Source of the DNA: Halodesulfurarchaeum formicicum
GTDB lineage: Archaea > Halobacteriota > Halobacteria > Halobacteriales > Halobacteriaceae
Direction: 5' to 3'
Assembly: GCF_001886955.1 (NCBI RefSeq)
Contig: NZ_CP016804.1
Coordinates: 1,736,001 to 1,800,000 of the forward strand
Length of the DNA stretch: 64,000 bases
Part shown: positions 43,471 to 51,988 of the stretch, piece by piece
How positions within the stretch are numbered: the first letter of the stretch is position 1
Layout of the letters: each line of letters starts with the position of its first letter
Translations under genes and position numbers: made by a program
Notes under the pieces: model-generated
Told to the model about the DNA's origin: nothing
What the model saw: only the letters and a program-made list of their open reading frames with translations
The model's database searches: none

Positions 43471-44346
43471 ATGACATACATTATTGACGGTAACGAACTC
43501 GCGGACTCGATTCGCGCTGATCTGGAAGACAGCGTCGAAACACTCACGGACGAGGACATCACACCCGGCCTCGCGACGGTCCTGATGAGCGACGACCCGG
43601 CGAGTGAGACCTACGTCTCGATGAAACAGAAGGCCTGTGAGGAGATCGGGATGGAGAGTTTCCACGTCGAGATCGATCCCGAAGCGCCGGCCGAGGAGCT
43701 CTACGACACGATCGAGGACCTGAACGAGGACCCCGAAGTACACGGCATCCTCGTCCAGCTGCCGGTCCCCGATCACGTCGACGAGGAGCGGGTCCTCAAC
43801 GAGATCGACCCGATGAAGGACGTCGACGGGTTCCACCCGGAGAACGTCGGTCGGATGGTCACGGGCAACGCCCGCTTCAAGCCCTGTACGCCCCACGGCG
43901 TCATCAAGATGATCGAGGACGCCGGCGTGGACACCGAGGGCAAGGACGTCACCGTCGTCGGCCGCTCGAACATCGTCGGCAAGCCGGTCGCGAACCTGCT
44001 CATGCAGAAGACCGACAACGGCAACGCCACGGTCACGGTCTGTCACTCCCGGACCCAGAACCTCGAGGAGAAGACCAAGAACGCCGACATCGTCATCGCG
44101 GCCGCCGGCGTCCCGGAGATGATCGACGGCTCGATGCTCTCGGAGGGCCAGACGGTCATCGACGTCGGGACCAACCGCGTGGACGGTGAACTGGTCGGTG
44201 ACGTCGAGTTCGAGTCCGCCAAAGACGTCGTCGACGCCATCAGCCCCGTGCCGGGCGGTGTGGGCCCGATGACGATCACGATGTTGCTCTACAACACGGT
44301 CAAGGCCGCGGGCCTCCAGAACGACGTCGAAGTCGAACTGCCGTAG
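43471..44346 (+). CDS. folD: Bifunctional methylene-THF dehydrogenase/cyclohydrolase FolD
   Basis: A 291-residue FolD. The catalytic lysine lies in YVSMKQKACEEIGM (about residues 50-63), GILVQLPVPDHV follows, and PVGIxDxx-like IDPMKDVDGFHPENVG is present. The Rossmann part has VVGRSNIVGKPVA, then CHSRTQN and PVPGGVGPMT. It converts methylene-THF to formyl-THF with NAD(P). The start at 43471 is the family start; the frame continues upstream only as non-coding sequence. It lies between the MetF-like and EtfA genes and completes the methyl-to-formyl branch. Confidence 0.95.
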   Translation: MTYIIDGNELADSIRADLEDSVETLTDEDITPGLATVLMSDDPASETYVSMKQKACEEIGMESFHVEIDPEAPAEELYDTIEDLNEDPEVHGILVQLPVPDHVDEERVLNEIDPMKDVDGFHPENVGRMVTGNARFKPCTPHGVIKMIEDAGVDTEGKDVTVVGRSNIVGKPVANLLMQKTDNGNATVTVCHSRTQNLEEKTKNADIVIAAAGVPEMIDGSMLSEGQTVIDVGTNRVDGELVGDVEFESAKDVVDAISPVPGGVGPMTITMLLYNTVKAAGLQNDVEVELP

Positions 44347-44364
44347 ACGGGGTTGTTTTCTCCG

Positions 44365-44416
44365 TTTTTTCGCCCCGAAGAAGCGATAGCGATCGCTACC
44401 GAATCAAAAAAAAAAA
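44365..44416. terminator. Bidirectional terminator between folD and etfA
   Basis: T6 at 44365-44370 follows folD on the plus strand, and A11 at 44406-44416 gives T11 downstream of etfA on the minus strand. The arrangement mirrors the one at 41454-41476. Confidence 0.6.
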
Positions 44417-44435
44417 CAAAATTCGAGCGGCGACG

Positions 44436-45401
44436 TTACTTCGCGGCTTCGACGGCGTCGATCAGCTCGGGGACGACCTCGTGGAGGTCGCCGACGATCG
44501 CGTAATCGCCCTTGTACATGATCGCGGCCTCGGGATCGGTGTTGATCGCGAGGACGTTCTCCGACCCTTTGGCGCCGACCCAGTGCTGGACGGCCCCACT
44601 GATGCCGGCGGCGATGTACAGTTCGGGCGCGATCTTCTGCCCGGTCTGGCCGATCTGGTCGTTGTGCGGCCGCCACCCTTCGTCGACGGCGATCCGGGTC
44701 GCGCCGACCGTGGCGTTGTCGAACAGGTCAGCCAGTTCTTCGAGCTGTTCGAAGTCCTCCTCGCCACCGACACCGCGACCGCCACCGACGACGATGCGGG
44801 CCTCGGGGAGCGGAACACCCTCCAGGTCCGACTCCTCGAAGCGGTCGACCTGGACCTCCCAGGCACCCTCGCTGAGTTCGGGCTCGAGGGTCTCGACGGC
44901 GGCCTCGCCGTCGCCGACGGCCTCGATCGGGAGTTCGTGGTCGGGCGTGGTGAACAGCTTCGTCTCGCCTTCCATCGTGGCGTGCTCGATGAGGCTGCCA
45001 CCCCAGCGGTGGCGCTCGATCTCGCAGGTCTCGCCGTCCGTCTCGATCTCCGTCGTGTTGGCGGACATCGGGAGGTCCCGCTTGGCGCCGAGGTGGGCCA
45101 GGACCTCGTTTGCGGTGTCCGTGCCGCCGCCGAAGACGGCGGCGGGTTCGAGATCGTCACAGAGCGCACCGAGGGCTTCGGCGCGGGCCTCGGGGGCGTA
45201 GGTCTCCGCGAGATCGCCCGTACAGACGTAGGCGGTGTCGACGCCGTACTCGCCGAGATCGGCAGCCAGATCCTCGCCGCCGAACATCGCCGCAGTCACG
45301 TCCTCGCCGACCTGCTCGGCCAGGTCCCGGGCGAGGGTAAGCATCTCCAGGGACGTCTCGTCGATCTCGCCGTCGGCGTGTTCGATGAGTGTCAGTACCA
45401 T
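44436..45401 (-). CDS. etfA: Electron transfer flavoprotein alpha subunit
   Basis: A 321-residue EtfA. The C-terminal FAD-binding signature is visible: VVGGGRGVGG, then QIGQTGQKIAPELYIAAGISGAVQH and AINTDPEAAIMYKGDYAIVGD. The N-terminal half is the usual alpha/beta domain. Stop of etfB and start of etfA adjoin exactly, so the two are translated together. ETF takes electrons from flavoprotein dehydrogenases and passes them to the respiratory chain. The upstream gene encodes a dimethylglycine dehydrogenase-type flavoprotein, the obvious electron donor. The fixed ETF:quinone oxidoreductase is not in the window. Confidence 0.93.
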   Translation of the reverse strand: MVLTLIEHADGEIDETSLEMLTLARDLAEQVGEDVTAAMFGGEDLAADLGEYGVDTAYVCTGDLAETYAPEARAEALGALCDDLEPAAVFGGGTDTANEVLAHLGAKRDLPMSANTTEIETDGETCEIERHRWGGSLIEHATMEGETKLFTTPDHELPIEAVGDGEAAVETLEPELSEGAWEVQVDRFEESDLEGVPLPEARIVVGGGRGVGGEEDFEQLEELADLFDNATVGATRIAVDEGWRPHNDQIGQTGQKIAPELYIAAGISGAVQHWVGAKGSENVLAINTDPEAAIMYKGDYAIVGDLHEVVPELIDAVEAAK

Positions 45402-46157
45402 TTAGAGCACCTCCAGTTCTTCCATGACTTCGACCGCTTCGTCGACCGCTTCCGGGCCCTCGCCGAGGACTTCTGCCTCGCTGTCCTCGGCTTCCGGAGT
45501 CTCCAGTTCGACCATCTGGAGCCGGTCGTCGGTCTCCGTGGGGTCGATCGTCTGGATCTCCTGCTTTTTGGCCTGCATCCGGCTCCGCATCGACGGGTAG
45601 CGCGGCGTGTTCAGGCCCTCCTTGACGGTCACGACGGCCGGAGTCTCGACCTCGAAGACCTCCGAGCCGCCGGGGACGTCACGCTTGACGATCGCCGTGT
45701 CACCGTCGATCTCGAGGTCCTTCGCACCGGTGACGACCGGCAGATCGAGTTCGTGGGCCACGCGAATACCGACCTGGTAGTTCGCGTTGTCGCCCGATTC
45801 GTTGCCGAAGAAGAGGAGGTCGAAGTCCGCGAGGTCACCCTCGATGGCGTCGGCGATAGCCGTCGCCGTGGACTCCGGCCCCCAGTCGCCGCCCGCCGTC
45901 TCCAGGAGGACGCCGTTGTCGGCACCGCGACCGATTCCTTCGTAAAGCTGGTCTTCCGTGTCCTCGGGGCCGAGACTCAGGACGGTGGATTCGCCACCTT
46001 CCTCCTCGACGACCTGGACTGCCGCTTCGATGGCACACTCCTCGTGGGGACCCATCGTGTACCCCACGGCGGAGGCGTCCACCGACTGCTTGTCATCCGT
46101 CAGTACGATCTCCGCCCCGGTGTCAGCGACGCGTTTGATACAGGCTAATGTTTCCAT
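45402..46157 (-). CDS. etfB: Electron transfer flavoprotein beta subunit
   Basis: A 251-residue EtfB. It has the N-terminal CIKRVADTGAEI, AMP/FAD-region segments FGNESGDNANYQVG and a VTVKEGLNTPRYPSM stretch typical of the family's recognition region. The last 30 residues are very acidic, as in haloarchaeal proteins. It lies 70 bases downstream of the dimethylglycine dehydrogenase-type gene on the same strand and directly upstream of etfA. Whether the ETF can bifurcate electrons cannot be judged by eye. Confidence 0.93.
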   Translation of the reverse strand: METLACIKRVADTGAEIVLTDDKQSVDASAVGYTMGPHEECAIEAAVQVVEEEGGESTVLSLGPEDTEDQLYEGIGRGADNGVLLETAGGDWGPESTATAIADAIEGDLADFDLLFFGNESGDNANYQVGIRVAHELDLPVVTGAKDLEIDGDTAIVKRDVPGGSEVFEVETPAVVTVKEGLNTPRYPSMRSRMQAKKQEIQTIDPTETDDRLQMVELETPEAEDSEAEVLGEGPEAVDEAVEVMEELEVL

Positions 46158-46227
46158 GATTATGATAAGTTTGTAATTTGACCGGCGAAGTCCCAGACCC
46201 CGAGCGGACTGACCGGTCCCAGTCCGT

Positions 46228-48768
46228 TTAGCTCAGGATCCGTTCGTTGCTCGGGTCAAAGAGCGGCTTGCTGCCGACGCGGACGATCTCGACCGGGTAG
46301 TCCTCGCCGAAGTACTCGACCTGCAGCTCCTTGCCTTCCTCTGCGATGTCCGTCGGGATGTATGCCAGCATGATGTGCTTGCCGACCGAGGGGCCCGTCG
46401 CGGCGCTCGTGGTGTACGAGCGGCGGCCCTCGTCGTCGATAAGCACGTTGCCGTCGAGGTCCTTGACCGGCTCGCCGCCGAGCGGGTAGCGCTCCTCGCC
46501 ACCGTTCGGCGCGTGGTCGGTCACGGCCAGGGTGCAGAGCTTCGCGGCGGGCTCGCTCTCCATGGCTTCCACGTAGGCGTCCTTGCCGATGAAGTCGGCG
46601 TCCTTGACACCGTGGAAGTCGAGGCCAGCCTCGACCGGGTTGTAATCGTGCTCGAGTTCGGCACCGATCAGGCGGTAGCCCTTCTCCATGCGACCGGTGG
46701 AGCCGTAGACACCCGTCCCAACCGGACGGAGGTCGTACTCCTGACCGGCCTCGTAGATGGTGTCCCAGAGGCGACCGGTCTGCTCCATCGGGGCGTAGAT
46801 CTCCCAGCCGAGTTCCCCGACATAGGAGATACGCATCGCGAAGGCCTCGACGTCACCGATGTGGACTTCCTGGGCCGTGTAGGCCGGGAAGGCCTCGTCG
46901 GACATGTCCTCCTCGGTGACTTCCTGCATGACCTTCCGGGCGTTCGGACCCCAGACACCCATCGTGCCCAGGGCGGAGCTCTTGCTGACGAGCTCGACGT
47001 CCATGTCATCCTCCATGTGCTGGCGGATCCACTGCTTGTCGTGGCCGGCGTCGCCGCCACCAGTGACAAAGCGGAACTTGTTCTCGCCGAGACGCACGAC
47101 GGTGAGGTCAGCACGGAAGCCGGCGTCCTCGTCCAGCACCGGGGTGTAGACCAGGCTGCCCACGTCGACGTCCATGCGGCCGACGGTGAGCTTTTCGGCC
47201 ATCTCCAGGGCGTCGGGGCCCTGCAGCTCGTAGATACCGAAGCCCATGTCGCCGATCAGGCCGACGTTGTCCCGCATGTGCAGGTGCTCGGCCAGGATGA
47301 TCGGGGACCACCAGCGCCGGTCCCACTCGTTGGGACGCTGGAACTCGCTGATGGTTTCCTGGTACTCCTGCAGGAGGTCCGCGTTCTCACGGAACCAGCG
47401 CGGCCGTTCCCAGCCGGCGGATTCCCAGAACTCGGCCTCGTGCTCCTCCAGGCGGTCGTGGAAGCCCGTCGTCCGGAGCGGACGGGAGGACATCCACTGC
47501 TCTTTGGGGTGAACCCTGCCGTAGATCTTGCGGAAGCCTTCCTTGGAGCGCTCTTCGACGTAGCGCTCGGCGCGCCCGTACTCGTCGTAGCGGGCGATGT
47601 TGATGCCTTCGAGGTCCGTGTCGATGGCACCGTAGCCTTCGGTCATCCAGCGGGCGACTTCCTTCGCGATGGCGGGGGCCTCCTTGATCCAGATGGCGGC
47701 CACGGACCACAGGTTGTCGAGGTCCTTGACCGGACCGACGACGGGGCCACCGTCGGCGGTCATCGAGAGCAGGCCGTCGATCGAGTGACGGATCCCCGCG
47801 TCGGGGTCGTCCAGGATCTCGGGCATAAGCTCGAGGGCGTGCTCCATGGACGCCTCGAAGGCTTCGTCAGTCAGCGGCGGCTGAGTCGGGGAGAGCGGTG
47901 CCTCGTCGATGGAGGGCACGTCTTCGATGTCCCACAGCATCGGGCGGTGGGAGTAGGAACCGACCTCGATCTCGCTGCCGTGCTGGCGCTCGTATTCGCG
48001 GTGGTCCATGTCCCGAACGATCGGGTCCTCGATGCCCTCGACGCCCCGCTCCTCGAACTGCTTGATGGGGCCGACGGAGATCATCTGGTGGACGGCCGGC
48101 TTCAGCGGGATGCGCGTGCCGGCCATCTCGGCCAGCTTCGGGCTCCAGAGACCGGCGGCGATGATGAGGGTATCCTCGACTTCGACGTCGCCGCGGTCGG
48201 TCTCGATCCCGGTGACGGTGTCGGCCTCTGTGAAGATGTCCGTGACCTCCGTGTTCGGGGAGACCGTAAGTGCGCCCATGTCCTTGGCGCGCTCGCGGCA
48301 GATCTCGCCGAACTGGAGGGAGTCACACACACCAGCGTCCTCACAGTACATGGCGCCCTTGATGATGTCCTCGTTGATGTAGGGCACCATCTCCTTGACT
48401 TCCTCAGCGTCGATGACCTCGGCGGACGCGCCGTAGGCCTTCGCGGACTGGACTCGTCGCTTGTTCTCCTCCATCTGCTCCTCGGAGCGAGCGACCTCGA
48501 GCCCACCGGAGCGGGTGAACACGCCGGCTTCCTTGTACTGCTCGATCGAGTCATAGGAGAGTTCGGTCATCTCCTTGGAGTGCTCGACCGGCATCAGGAA
48601 GTTCGACGCGTGACCCGTCGATCCGCCGGGGTCCGGGAGGGGTCCCTTGTCGACGAGGAGGATATCTTCAACGCCCTGGTCTGCGAGATGGTATGCGAGA
48701 CTGTTCCCCACAATACCGGCGCCGATAATTACCGTACCGGCGCTGTCGGGTAGGTTGTTCGAACTCAT
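46228..48768 (-). CDS. Dimethylglycine/sarcosine dehydrogenase-type flavoprotein
   Basis: An 846-residue two-domain protein. The N-terminal DAO-type domain (1-420) has VIIGAGIVGNSLAYHLADQG for FAD and GGSTGHASNF, where His53 corresponds to the usual covalent FAD attachment site. The C-terminal half (about 430-846) is GcvT-like (GIYELQGPDALEMAEKLT, then SYVGELGWEIY and GMR-like late segments), which binds THF and captures the released one-carbon unit as methylene-THF. Family members oxidise dimethylglycine or sarcosine and donate electrons to ETF, encoded directly downstream. It would thus remove the second and perhaps third methyl group after the corrinoid step. The exact substrate is not decided by sequence. 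Confidence 0.88.
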   Translation of the reverse strand: MSSNNLPDSAGTVIIGAGIVGNSLAYHLADQGVEDILLVDKGPLPDPGGSTGHASNFLMPVEHSKEMTELSYDSIEQYKEAGVFTRSGGLEVARSEEQMEENKRRVQSAKAYGASAEVIDAEEVKEMVPYINEDIIKGAMYCEDAGVCDSLQFGEICRERAKDMGALTVSPNTEVTDIFTEADTVTGIETDRGDVEVEDTLIIAAGLWSPKLAEMAGTRIPLKPAVHQMISVGPIKQFEERGVEGIEDPIVRDMDHREYERQHGSEIEVGSYSHRPMLWDIEDVPSIDEAPLSPTQPPLTDEAFEASMEHALELMPEILDDPDAGIRHSIDGLLSMTADGGPVVGPVKDLDNLWSVAAIWIKEAPAIAKEVARWMTEGYGAIDTDLEGINIARYDEYGRAERYVEERSKEGFRKIYGRVHPKEQWMSSRPLRTTGFHDRLEEHEAEFWESAGWERPRWFRENADLLQEYQETISEFQRPNEWDRRWWSPIILAEHLHMRDNVGLIGDMGFGIYELQGPDALEMAEKLTVGRMDVDVGSLVYTPVLDEDAGFRADLTVVRLGENKFRFVTGGGDAGHDKQWIRQHMEDDMDVELVSKSSALGTMGVWGPNARKVMQEVTEEDMSDEAFPAYTAQEVHIGDVEAFAMRISYVGELGWEIYAPMEQTGRLWDTIYEAGQEYDLRPVGTGVYGSTGRMEKGYRLIGAELEHDYNPVEAGLDFHGVKDADFIGKDAYVEAMESEPAAKLCTLAVTDHAPNGGEERYPLGGEPVKDLDGNVLIDDEGRRSYTTSAATGPSVGKHIMLAYIPTDIAEEGKELQVEYFGEDYPVEIVRVGSKPLFDPSNERILS

Positions 48769-49173
48769 TTATTGTACCTCGGGGTGTCCACGTTCGATCC
48801 GCGCTTCGCTAGGGTGTGAACCGGCCCCACAACAATTCTTCTAGCAGACTTAGCACATATAACTAACGAAGTCGATGAAAAACCATGTATAAAATATCGA
48901 TGCCATCAAATGGCGGCCGGCGTTTCACGTTATGGAAAACCGCATGACTGCAGCGGGGCGAATATATTGTCAGTACGACAGGTCCGGGGCAATCGTGCCA
49001 GCGAGCCGATTCGGGTTCGGGCCACCGGCCGACCTGGGAACGCAAAATCGCCCCAACATATCAAAAGACGAGAAAAGGCCACAAGCAAAAAACTATCGGT
49101 TCCAGCGACCGGCGATGTCGCGGGACTGGCCGAAACCGGTGGACTTCTGAACCCGACTCTGTTATCGACACGC
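48769..49173. other. Divergent intergenic region
   Basis: About 400 bases between the divergent dehydrogenase and AOR-family genes. A/T-rich patches at about 48850-48860 (acatataact) and 48890-48900 (tataaaata) could be promoter elements for either side. An ATG-started extension of the AOR frame to 48910 is not family-like and is probably non-coding. No RNA gene or repeat was seen. Confidence 0.45.
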
Positions 49174-50943
49174 GTGACGACGGAGAGAGCCCCGCCCCGT
49201 CGAACCGCCGTCCTTCGAGTGGACCTGACCGACGGGACCGTAAAGCGAGAGCCGATCCCCGAGCAATGGCTCCGTCAGTACATCGGCGGGAAGGGCCTGG
49301 GCGCGAGGTACCTCCATGAAGTAACCGAACCTGGTGTCGACCCGCTCGCCCCGGGGAACGCGCTTCTGTTCATGGTCGGCCCCCTCTCGGGACTGATCCC
49401 GGGGGAACCACGCTACGCGGCGATCACCAAGTCGCCGCTGACCGGGACCTTTCTGGACTCCTACAGCGGCGGTGACTTCGCCGCCAGACTGGCCGGCAGC
49501 CTCGGCGAGACGATGGGACTCATCGTGACTGGCCAGGCGCCGGAGCCAGTCTCCCTGGTCGTCTCCGACGGGGACGTCTCGATCGAACCGGCCACGGCGT
49601 GGGGCGAGGGCGTGGAAGCCGCCTGTGAGGCACATCCCGATGCGGCGGTCGCCTGCACGGGCCCCGCCGGAGAGAACGAAGTGGTTTACGCGACGATCGC
49701 CTCCGACGGCGGCGACCACCACGCCGGCCGGGGCGGTGCAGGGGCCGTCATGGGATCGAAACGGCTCAAGGCCGTGATCGCGGTCGACGAGCCAGTCTCC
49801 GGACTGGACGAACTCCGGACCGAGTACGAGGAACGGTTCGGCGACGGGTCGACCGACGACTGGCACCGGGCCAGCGAGACGGTGGAGTCCGTGGACTTCG
49901 CCGACGAGATCGGGGCCCTCTCGACCCGCGGCTGGCAGGAGAGCACCTTCGAGGGGACAGACGAAATCGGCATCGAGGCCGTGGAGGCGACGGACTACGA
50001 GCGAGAGCACGAGGGCGAAGCGATTCCCGGCGGGTTCAGGGTTTCGTTCGAAGAGAGCGAAAGTACCCCACGCGGGGGCACGCAGATGACATTGGGCGCG
50101 GGGCTCGGAATCGACGATTTCGAGGACGTGGCGACGCTCGGACTGACCTGTGACCGCCTCGGGGTGGACATCATCGGCGTAGGAAACGCCATCGCCTGGG
50201 CCATCCGGGCCGGCGAGGAAGGCGTGATCGACTACGCGGGCGAGTTCGGAGATATCGAATCCGCCATCGAACTCGCCGAGGCGATCGCGGCCCGGGAGAC
50301 GGAGCTTGGTGCCACCCTGGCAGACGGCATCGACGCCGCCGCCGAGGCCTACGGCGGCGAAGACCTGATCCCGACGGTCAAGGGGATGGAACTCCCGTCC
50401 TATGACCCCCGGCGGGCACCGAGCATGGCGCTGGCCTACGCAACCAGTGACCGGGGAGCCTGCCACCGGCGGGCTCGACCCATCGAAACGGCCGTCTTCG
50501 AGCCGGACCTCGATGAGCCGACTCGGCGGGCCCGGGAAGTCATCGCCGAACAGGACTATCGCTCACTCCTCTGGAGCCTGATCGCCGATGACTTCACCGA
50601 GACCCTGTACACCAGGGACTTCGGCGCCGAGTGGCTCGCGGCTGTCGGGCTAGAGCTCACCCCCACAGCGCTCAGACGGGCCGGGACCCGCATCTGGACG
50701 CTGACTCGCCTGTTCAACGTCCGGGAGGGCTTCGATCGGGACGACGACACGCTCCCGCCGGTACTCGAAGAGCCCATCACCGACGGCCCGGGGGCCGGAG
50801 ACCAGATCTCCCAGTCGGAGTTCGAAGCGATGCGAAGTGCCTACTACGAGCAGCGGGGCTGGGACGAGCGAGGCGTCCCAACCCGGGAGACGCTTGACGC
50901 ACTCGATCTCGGGGCACTGTTCCCGTCCGTGAACCGGGCCTAA
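49174..50943 (+). CDS. Aldehyde ferredoxin oxidoreductase family protein lacking cluster cysteines
   Basis: A 589-residue protein (GTG start) with clear AOR family features: VDLTDGTVKRE at the start, QYIGGKGLGARYLHE, DSYSGGDFAARL, HAGRGGAGAVMGSKRLKAV, GLGIDDFEDVATLGL, DRGACHRRA and RLFNVREGF. These regions normally hold the tungsten bis-pterin site. The CxxCxxxC group expected around residues 265-290 is absent, as is the later cluster cysteine; the region reads WQESTFEGTDEIGIEAVE. The only cysteines are elsewhere. It may therefore lack the [4Fe-4S] cluster or have a changed function. It is divergent from the dimethylglycine dehydrogenase-type gene, so an aldehyde from demethylation is one possible substrate. 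Confidence 0.8.
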   Translation: MTTERAPPRRTAVLRVDLTDGTVKREPIPEQWLRQYIGGKGLGARYLHEVTEPGVDPLAPGNALLFMVGPLSGLIPGEPRYAAITKSPLTGTFLDSYSGGDFAARLAGSLGETMGLIVTGQAPEPVSLVVSDGDVSIEPATAWGEGVEAACEAHPDAAVACTGPAGENEVVYATIASDGGDHHAGRGGAGAVMGSKRLKAVIAVDEPVSGLDELRTEYEERFGDGSTDDWHRASETVESVDFADEIGALSTRGWQESTFEGTDEIGIEAVEATDYEREHEGEAIPGGFRVSFEESESTPRGGTQMTLGAGLGIDDFEDVATLGLTCDRLGVDIIGVGNAIAWAIRAGEEGVIDYAGEFGDIESAIELAEAIAARETELGATLADGIDAAAEAYGGEDLIPTVKGMELPSYDPRRAPSMALAYATSDRGACHRRARPIETAVFEPDLDEPTRRAREVIAEQDYRSLLWSLIADDFTETLYTRDFGAEWLAAVGLELTPTALRRAGTRIWTLTRLFNVREGFDRDDDTLPPVLEEPITDGPGAGDQISQSEFEAMRSAYYEQRGWDERGVPTRETLDALDLGALFPSVNRA

Positions 50944-50954
50944 TTGAAATCCCA

Positions 50955-50959
50955 TTTTT
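50955..50959 (+). terminator. T-run after the AOR-family gene
   Basis: A T5 run lies 12 bases after the stop codon, inside an A/T-rich gap of about 200 bases. The gap also holds cctttattc at about 51107-51115, a possible TATA element for the corrinoid protein gene. Confidence 0.4.
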
Positions 50960-51148
50960 CCTAATGAAAGTTCATTTTACAACCTGAATTGATCTAGTTA
51001 ATTTCTGATTTGACTCCCCGAATTCAACACGGAAATGGCCTGAAAATAGAGGTACTGCCGGTTTTCGAAGCATCAGTTTCGAAATGATTGGGGGAGATTT
51101 CCATAACCTTTATTCTCACAACAGCGAGCTATTCAGTTAGGGATTCAC

Positions 51149-51823
51149 ATGACAGACGAGGACTCAGCCGACGATCTCGACCCCATCATCGAGGACATCC
51201 AGCAGGCGATCATCGACCTCGAGGAGGACAAGACAGCAGAACTCACCCAGGAGGCCATCGACAAGGACCTCAATCCGCTCGTCATCCTTCAGGAGGGCCT
51301 GACCGAGGGTGTTCGGACCGTCGGTGACAAGTTCGGCCGCGGGGAGGTTTTCCTGCCCGAACTCGCCATGTCCGCGGACTGCATGAAAGCCGGCGTCGAA
51401 CTCGTCGAGCCGCTGCTGGACGAGATGGACCTCGGCGACGAGGACACGGCCGGCAAGGTCGTCATCGGAACCGTCGACGAGGACATCCACAACATCGGGA
51501 AGAACATTCTGATCACGATGCTGAAGGCAAACGGGTTCGACGTCATCGACCTGGGCGTCGAGATCCCGAACGAGGACTTCGTCGAGGCCGTCCGGGAGGA
51601 GGATCCGGACATCCTGGGCATGTCCGCGCTGATGACGATGACCATGGACCACCAGGAAGAGGTCGTCGAACTGCTCGAAGAGGAGGGCCTTCGCGACGAC
51701 GTGAAGGTAATGGTCGGCGGGGCGCCGACCTCCGAGGAGTGGCGGGACGAGATCGGCGCTGACGGCTATGCGGACAACGCCGACGCGGCCGTCCAGGAAG
51801 CGATTGAGCTACTCGCGGAATAG
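51149..51823 (+). CDS. Corrinoid-binding methyl-carrier protein (MttC/MtgC-like)
   Basis: A 224-residue protein with the two-part corrinoid layout. The N-terminal helical cap (about 10-95) contains GEVFLPELAMSADCMKAG. The Rossmann-like B12 domain has GTVDEDIHNIGKNI, the DxHxxG motif, with His114 as the lower cobalt ligand. Later segments are LGMSALMTMTM and VGGAPTS, which are also typical. It accepts the methyl group from the MttB-family protein and donates it to the MtrH-like protein. It is not adjacent to either methyltransferase gene but is followed by the BCCT carrier, which suggests shared substrate control. It appears to be the only such protein in the window. Confidence 0.93.
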   Translation: MTDEDSADDLDPIIEDIQQAIIDLEEDKTAELTQEAIDKDLNPLVILQEGLTEGVRTVGDKFGRGEVFLPELAMSADCMKAGVELVEPLLDEMDLGDEDTAGKVVIGTVDEDIHNIGKNILITMLKANGFDVIDLGVEIPNEDFVEAVREEDPDILGMSALMTMTMDHQEEVVELLEEEGLRDDVKVMVGGAPTSEEWRDEIGADGYADNADAAVQEAIELLAE

Positions 51824-51988
51824 CGCAGTTCTTGGTTTTACCGGCAGCCTTTAATATCATGTCAGTGGCAAAACTTCCCGAATACGGGTAGGGGTGGCTT
51901 TCTGCGTTCGATAATGACGAAAAAGGAATAAATAATTTCATAACCCCTCGTCCGTATCGTTAGTGCGTATCGGACCCACAACCAACGG

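Noticed and set aside
48910-49173. An 88-residue N-terminal extension of the AOR-family protein
   Set aside because: AOR proteins begin close to the VDLTDG motif; the extension is basic, repeats no known domain and lies in A/T-rich intergenic sequence.
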